Origin: Desulfovibrio sp.
GTDB taxonomy: Bacteria; Desulfobacterota; Desulfovibrionia; Desulfovibrionales; Desulfovibrionaceae
Direction of reading: 5' to 3'
Length of the DNA: 7,805 nucleotides
NCBI GenBank assembly: GCA_028708195.1
Contig: JAQVZK010000105.1
Location: 1 to 7,805, forward strand
A program made the translations under genes and the position numbers. How positions within the stretch are numbered: the first letter of the stretch is position 1; every line of letters starts with the position of its first letter. Shown one piece after another: positions 5,325 through 7,805 of this stretch. A model generated the notes under the pieces. It worked only from the letters and a program-made list of their open reading frames with translations, had not been told where the DNA came from and made no database searches.

Positions 5325-6437
5325 TTATTTGCTCATGCAGGCACCAATGGCCTTGAGCAACCTGTCCATAGCTTCAGGCCGCGCCCCTTCGCCCATAACG
5401 CCCACACGCAGTACCTTGCCCGCAAGAGCGCCCAAGCCGCCAGCAACTTCGATCTTGTGCTTTTCGCGCAGGCAGATCCTGAGAGCATTGGCGTCCACGC
5501 CAGCCGGGGGCACAAAAAGATTTACCTGCGGGGCTGCGCCCTCTGTGACATACATAGTGAAGCCCATAGCCGCCAACCCGTCCACCAGACGCTGATGCAT
5601 GGCCTTGTGCCGCGCAAAAGCCGCGTCCAGCCCTTCGGTCAGCAAATTGTCCAAAGCCTGATGCAAGGCGTAGTACATGTTGATGGGGGCGGTGTGGTGA
5701 TAGACACGCGGCGAACCTTCCCAATACTTGCGGATAAGCGATACGTCCAGATACCAGTTGGGCACCTTGGTCTTGCGTTTGCTCATGGTGTCCATAGCTG
5801 CCTCGGAAAATGAGGCTGGCGCAAGGCCGGGGGGGACGGAAAGGCATTTTTGCGAACCGCTGTAAAAGGCATCAACGCCCCAGTTGTCCACCTGTACGTC
5901 CACACCACCCAAACCGGCAACGCTGTCAACCAGATACAGGGTGTCGCTGCCCTTGATCAGTTCGCCAATTTCAGCCACCGGGTTGTTCACGCCAGTGGAT
6001 GTTTCTGCATGCACCACGGCCAGAATCTTGTAATGCTTTTTGGCCAGTTGCGCCTTGACGTCCTCCACCTTTACAGGTGTGCCCCACGGGCTTTCCACCA
6101 TATCCACCTGAGCGCCAAGGCGTGAGGCCACTTCCACCATGCGGGAACTGAATACGCCGTTGTTAACCACAAGCACGGCGTCGCCCGGCTCTATCAGGTT
6201 GACAAAGCATGTTTCCATGCCGGATGAACCAGTGCCCGAGATGGGAAAGGTCACGGTGTTGGCGGTCTTGCACACGGCCCGTAGCTGATCCTGAATGGCG
6301 TCCATAACTTTGATGCAGTCGGGGTCAAGATGCCCAAGTGTCGGCAGACTCATGGCGTTAAGGACATTGGAGGCGACAGGGCTGGGGCCGGGGGCCATCA
6401 GCAGGACATGGTCAAGTGTTCCTAAGACAGTACTCAT
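5325..6437 (-). CDS. PLP-dependent aminotransferase, class V, alanine-glyoxylate / serine-pyruvate type
   Basis: The 370-residue protein matches the full length of the AGXT-like branch of fold type I, class V aminotransferases. Such enzymes move an amino group from Ala or Ser to glyoxylate or pyruvate in the cytoplasm. Visible elements: LMAPGPSP near the N-terminus (13-20), the cofactor phosphate loop SGTGSSGMET (67-76), HAETSTGV (143-150), VDSVAGLGG with the pyridine-binding Asp at 171, the Schiff-base Lys at 197 within SGSQKCLSVPPG, the YHHT segment (246-249) and the carboxylate-binding Arg at 344 in GKVLRVG. All key residues are present. AGGAG lies 6 nt before the ATG (6444-6448), fixing the start. 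The gene has its own terminator at 5273-5301 and diverges from an amino acid permease gene. The exact donor and acceptor cannot be read from sequence; 2-aminoethylphosphonate-pyruvate transaminase and phosphoserine-type relatives fit the motifs less well. Confidence 0.9.
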   Translation of the reverse strand: MSTVLGTLDHVLLMAPGPSPVASNVLNAMSLPTLGHLDPDCIKVMDAIQDQLRAVCKTANTVTFPISGTGSSGMETCFVNLIEPGDAVLVVNNGVFSSRMVEVASRLGAQVDMVESPWGTPVKVEDVKAQLAKKHYKILAVVHAETSTGVNNPVAEIGELIKGSDTLYLVDSVAGLGGVDVQVDNWGVDAFYSGSQKCLSVPPGLAPASFSEAAMDTMSKRKTKVPNWYLDVSLIRKYWEGSPRVYHHTAPINMYYALHQALDNLLTEGLDAAFARHKAMHQRLVDGLAAMGFTMYVTEGAAPQVNLFVPPAGVDANALRICLREKHKIEVAGGLGALAGKVLRVGVMGEGARPEAMDRLLKAIGACMSK

Positions 6438-6488
6438 GGCGATCTCCTGTGGTTGACGACAGATATTCGTTTAGACCGGGTTGCACGA

Positions 6489-6506
6489 CCGCTCGCTGCA
6501 GAGCGG
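6489..6506 (-). other. Hairpin in the aminotransferase leader
   Basis: CCGCTC (6489-6494) and GAGCGG (6501-6506) form a 6-bp stem with a 6-nt loop, about 50 bp upstream of the aminotransferase start codon. The GCGGCCGC palindrome at 6503-6510 overlaps it. It could be leader RNA structure; no U-run follows, so it is not a terminator. Confidence 0.35.
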
Positions 6507-6687
6507 CCGCAGTGTCTCTATGTGGCTTAAAATTTTTATTTTTCAAATAATTTTTACGATACTGGCGCACATCTGTCTAGTGAGATGAGAGACATTTGTT
6601 ACGCTGTCAAAAAAAAATTCATTTAGGCAATTGACGTTTTGGCGGTATTGGGAGGGGGCACTCTTGGCCCAAACCACCTTTTCAAAA

Positions 6688-6716
6688 ATTCGGAATGCTG
6701 CTATGGCTTCCCGAAT
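6688..6716 (+). other. Imperfect hairpin ahead of the permease start
   Basis: ATTCGGAA and TTCCCGAAT pair as a 6-bp stem plus two more pairs across one bulged C (6710), with a 12-nt loop. It is followed by the ATTTAAAT palindrome (6718-6725) and then by the ribosome binding site. It could affect translation of the permease or be an operator; only the symmetry is seen. Confidence 0.3.
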
Positions 6717-6739
6717 CATTTAAATCTTAAGGGCCAGGT

Positions 6740-7805
6740 ATGAAAAAAGACAAACAAGAGCTGCATCGCGCCTTGAAAAACAGGCATATCCAACTGATTG
6801 CCCTTGGCGGGGCCATCGGCACGGGCCTCTTTCTTGGGTCAGCGGGCACAATTCAGATGGCTGGCCCCGCCGTCATTCTGAGTTATGCCATCGGTGGGTT
6901 TATTGCTTTTTTGATTATGCGTCAGCTCGGTGAAATGATGGCGCAGGAACCTGTGGCCGGGTCTTTCAGCAACCTTGCCTACAAATACTGGGGGGAATTC
7001 CCCGGGCTGCTTTCTGGCTGGAATTATTGGGTACTGTATGTGCTGGTGGGCATGTCAGAGCTCACAGCGGTTGCCGTGTATGTGCAGTATTGGTTTCCCG
7101 GCATTGAACCGTGGCAGACCACAGCCTTTTTCTTTCTTCTTATCAACGGCATAAACCTGGCTCATGTGGGCGTTTTTGGCGAAATGGAGTTCTGGTTCGC
7201 CTCCATCAAGGTGGCGGCCATTGTTGCCATGATTGCCCTTGGCACCTTTCTGCTGGTGTCGGGCGGTGCCGGGCCTGAAGCGAAAGTCAGCAATTTGTGG
7301 GAATACGGGGGCTTTTTTGCCAAGGGCTGGGGCGGTGTTTTTCTGTCACTGGCTGTCGTGAGCTTTTCTTTTGGCGGGCTTGAGCGTGTGGGCATTGCGG
7401 CGGCAGAAACGTCCAACCCACGGGAAACCATTCCCAAGGCTGTTAACCAGCTTATCTACCGTATTCTTATTTTTTATATTGGCGCGCTCACGGTGCTGCT
7501 GACCCTGTACCCCTGGAACAAGCTTGGCGGCTCTGTAGACAAGGGCCATTGGGCAGAAGCTATGGTGGCCAGCCCCTTTGTGCAGATTTTTGATCTTATC
7601 GGCATTCCTTCAGCGGCGCATGTGCTCAACTTTGTAGTGCTGACCGCAGCGCTTTCAGTGTATAACAGCTGTGTGTACTGCAACAGCCGCATGCTCTATG
7701 GTCTGGCGCTTCAGGGCAACGCCCCCAAGGCTCTGGCCACTGTGAGCGCCCGTGGCGTGCCGGTTTACGCACTGATGATTTCCTCCGGCGCGACACTCTT
7801 GTGTG
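6740..7805 (+). CDS. Amino acid permease, AAT family (AroP/PheP-like), 3' end missing
   Basis: The frame runs from ATG 6740 to the window end, giving 355 of an expected roughly 450-460 residues. It is an inner-membrane H+-coupled amino acid importer of the APC superfamily. The start is set by AAGGG 6 nt upstream (6729-6733). The family hallmark ALKNRHIQLIALGGAIGTGL spans 11-30, with the GxGTG-type unwound substrate site in TM1. Also visible are FLIMRQLGEM (57-66), EPVAGSF (70-76), the YKYWG..PGLLSGWNYW segment (81-97), SFGGLERVGIAAAE (210-223), YPWN (257-260), and YNSCVYCNSRMLYGLALQGN (308-327). About eight to nine of twelve membrane helices are present. I recall close resemblance to the aromatic amino acid permeases PheP and AroP, but related members carry proline, alanine or other substrates, so the specificity is not proven. 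A segment around 260-280 looks longer than in PheP. It is divergent from the aminotransferase gene, which suggests linked amino acid uptake and catabolism. Confidence 0.92.
   Translation, partial: MKKDKQELHRALKNRHIQLIALGGAIGTGLFLGSAGTIQMAGPAVILSYAIGGFIAFLIMRQLGEMMAQEPVAGSFSNLAYKYWGEFPGLLSGWNYWVLYVLVGMSELTAVAVYVQYWFPGIEPWQTTAFFFLLINGINLAHVGVFGEMEFWFASIKVAAIVAMIALGTFLLVSGGAGPEAKVSNLWEYGGFFAKGWGGVFLSLAVVSFSFGGLERVGIAAAETSNPRETIPKAVNQLIYRILIFYIGALTVLLTLYPWNKLGGSVDKGHWAEAMVASPFVQIFDLIGIPSAAHVLNFVVLTAALSVYNSCVYCNSRMLYGLALQGNAPKALATVSARGVPVYALMISSGATLLC

Larger units (their letters stand above)
6438..6739. promoter_or_regulatory. Divergent control region of the aminotransferase and permease genes
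   Basis: This 302-bp region must carry the promoters of both flanking genes. Its middle (6528-6627) is AT-rich with A and T tracts, including A9 at 6609-6617, typical of bent promoter DNA. TTGAAA on the minus strand (6540-6545) could be a -35 for the aminotransferase, but the matching -10 is poor; on + the boxes TTGTTA (6596-6601) and TTGACG (6631-6636) also lack good -10 partners. I cannot name either promoter with confidence. No T-box or known riboswitch pattern is evident. Confidence 0.5.

Noticed and set aside
6541..6570. TyrR-box-like sequence upstream of the permease
   Set aside because: The half-sites TTCAAA and TTACGA match the TGTAAA-N6-TTTACA pattern too poorly, and the AT-rich context makes chance matches likely.

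Overview
The window looks like a chromosomal segment of a Gram-negative, mid-to-high-GC bacterium. A Desulfovibrio-like sulfate reducer is my best guess, based on codon usage, the style of the glycosyltransferase and the mix of genes. That assignment is recognition from memory, not a database match.

Layout from left to right: (1) the 3' part of a GT4-type glycosyltransferase on + (to 704). (2) A repeat-rich intergenic region (705-1067) with a probable terminator, two 14-bp direct repeats and a 15-bp tandem repeat. (3) A long membrane signalling protein on - (1068-3953): signal peptide, two periplasmic solute-binding domains, one membrane helix, a degenerate GGDEF domain and an EAL domain with all its catalytic residues, so probably a ligand-controlled c-di-GMP phosphodiesterase. 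(4) A strikingly AT-rich stretch (about 4020-4857) with no long gene, several -10-like boxes, a possible 42-codon CxxC reading frame and a near-perfect 29-bp dyad. (5) A small XRE-type helix-turn-helix regulator on + (4858-5175). Its stop codon lies in the first of six degenerate 18/19-bp repeats (5168-5277). (6) A strong terminator on - followed by an AGXT-like PLP aminotransferase on - (5325-6437). (7) A 302-bp divergent control region. (8) An AAT-family (AroP/PheP-like) amino acid permease on +, cut off by the window end.

The aminotransferase and permease are divergently transcribed from one intergenic region and both concern amino acids, so shared control of uptake and transamination is plausible. 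The phosphodiesterase may sense a small solute such as an amino acid through its periplasmic domains. The AT-rich stretch with the orphan regulator looks like a small acquired island between core genes. The least explained parts are the 5168-5277 repeat array, the 4791-4819 dyad and the tiny reading frame that contains the dyad.
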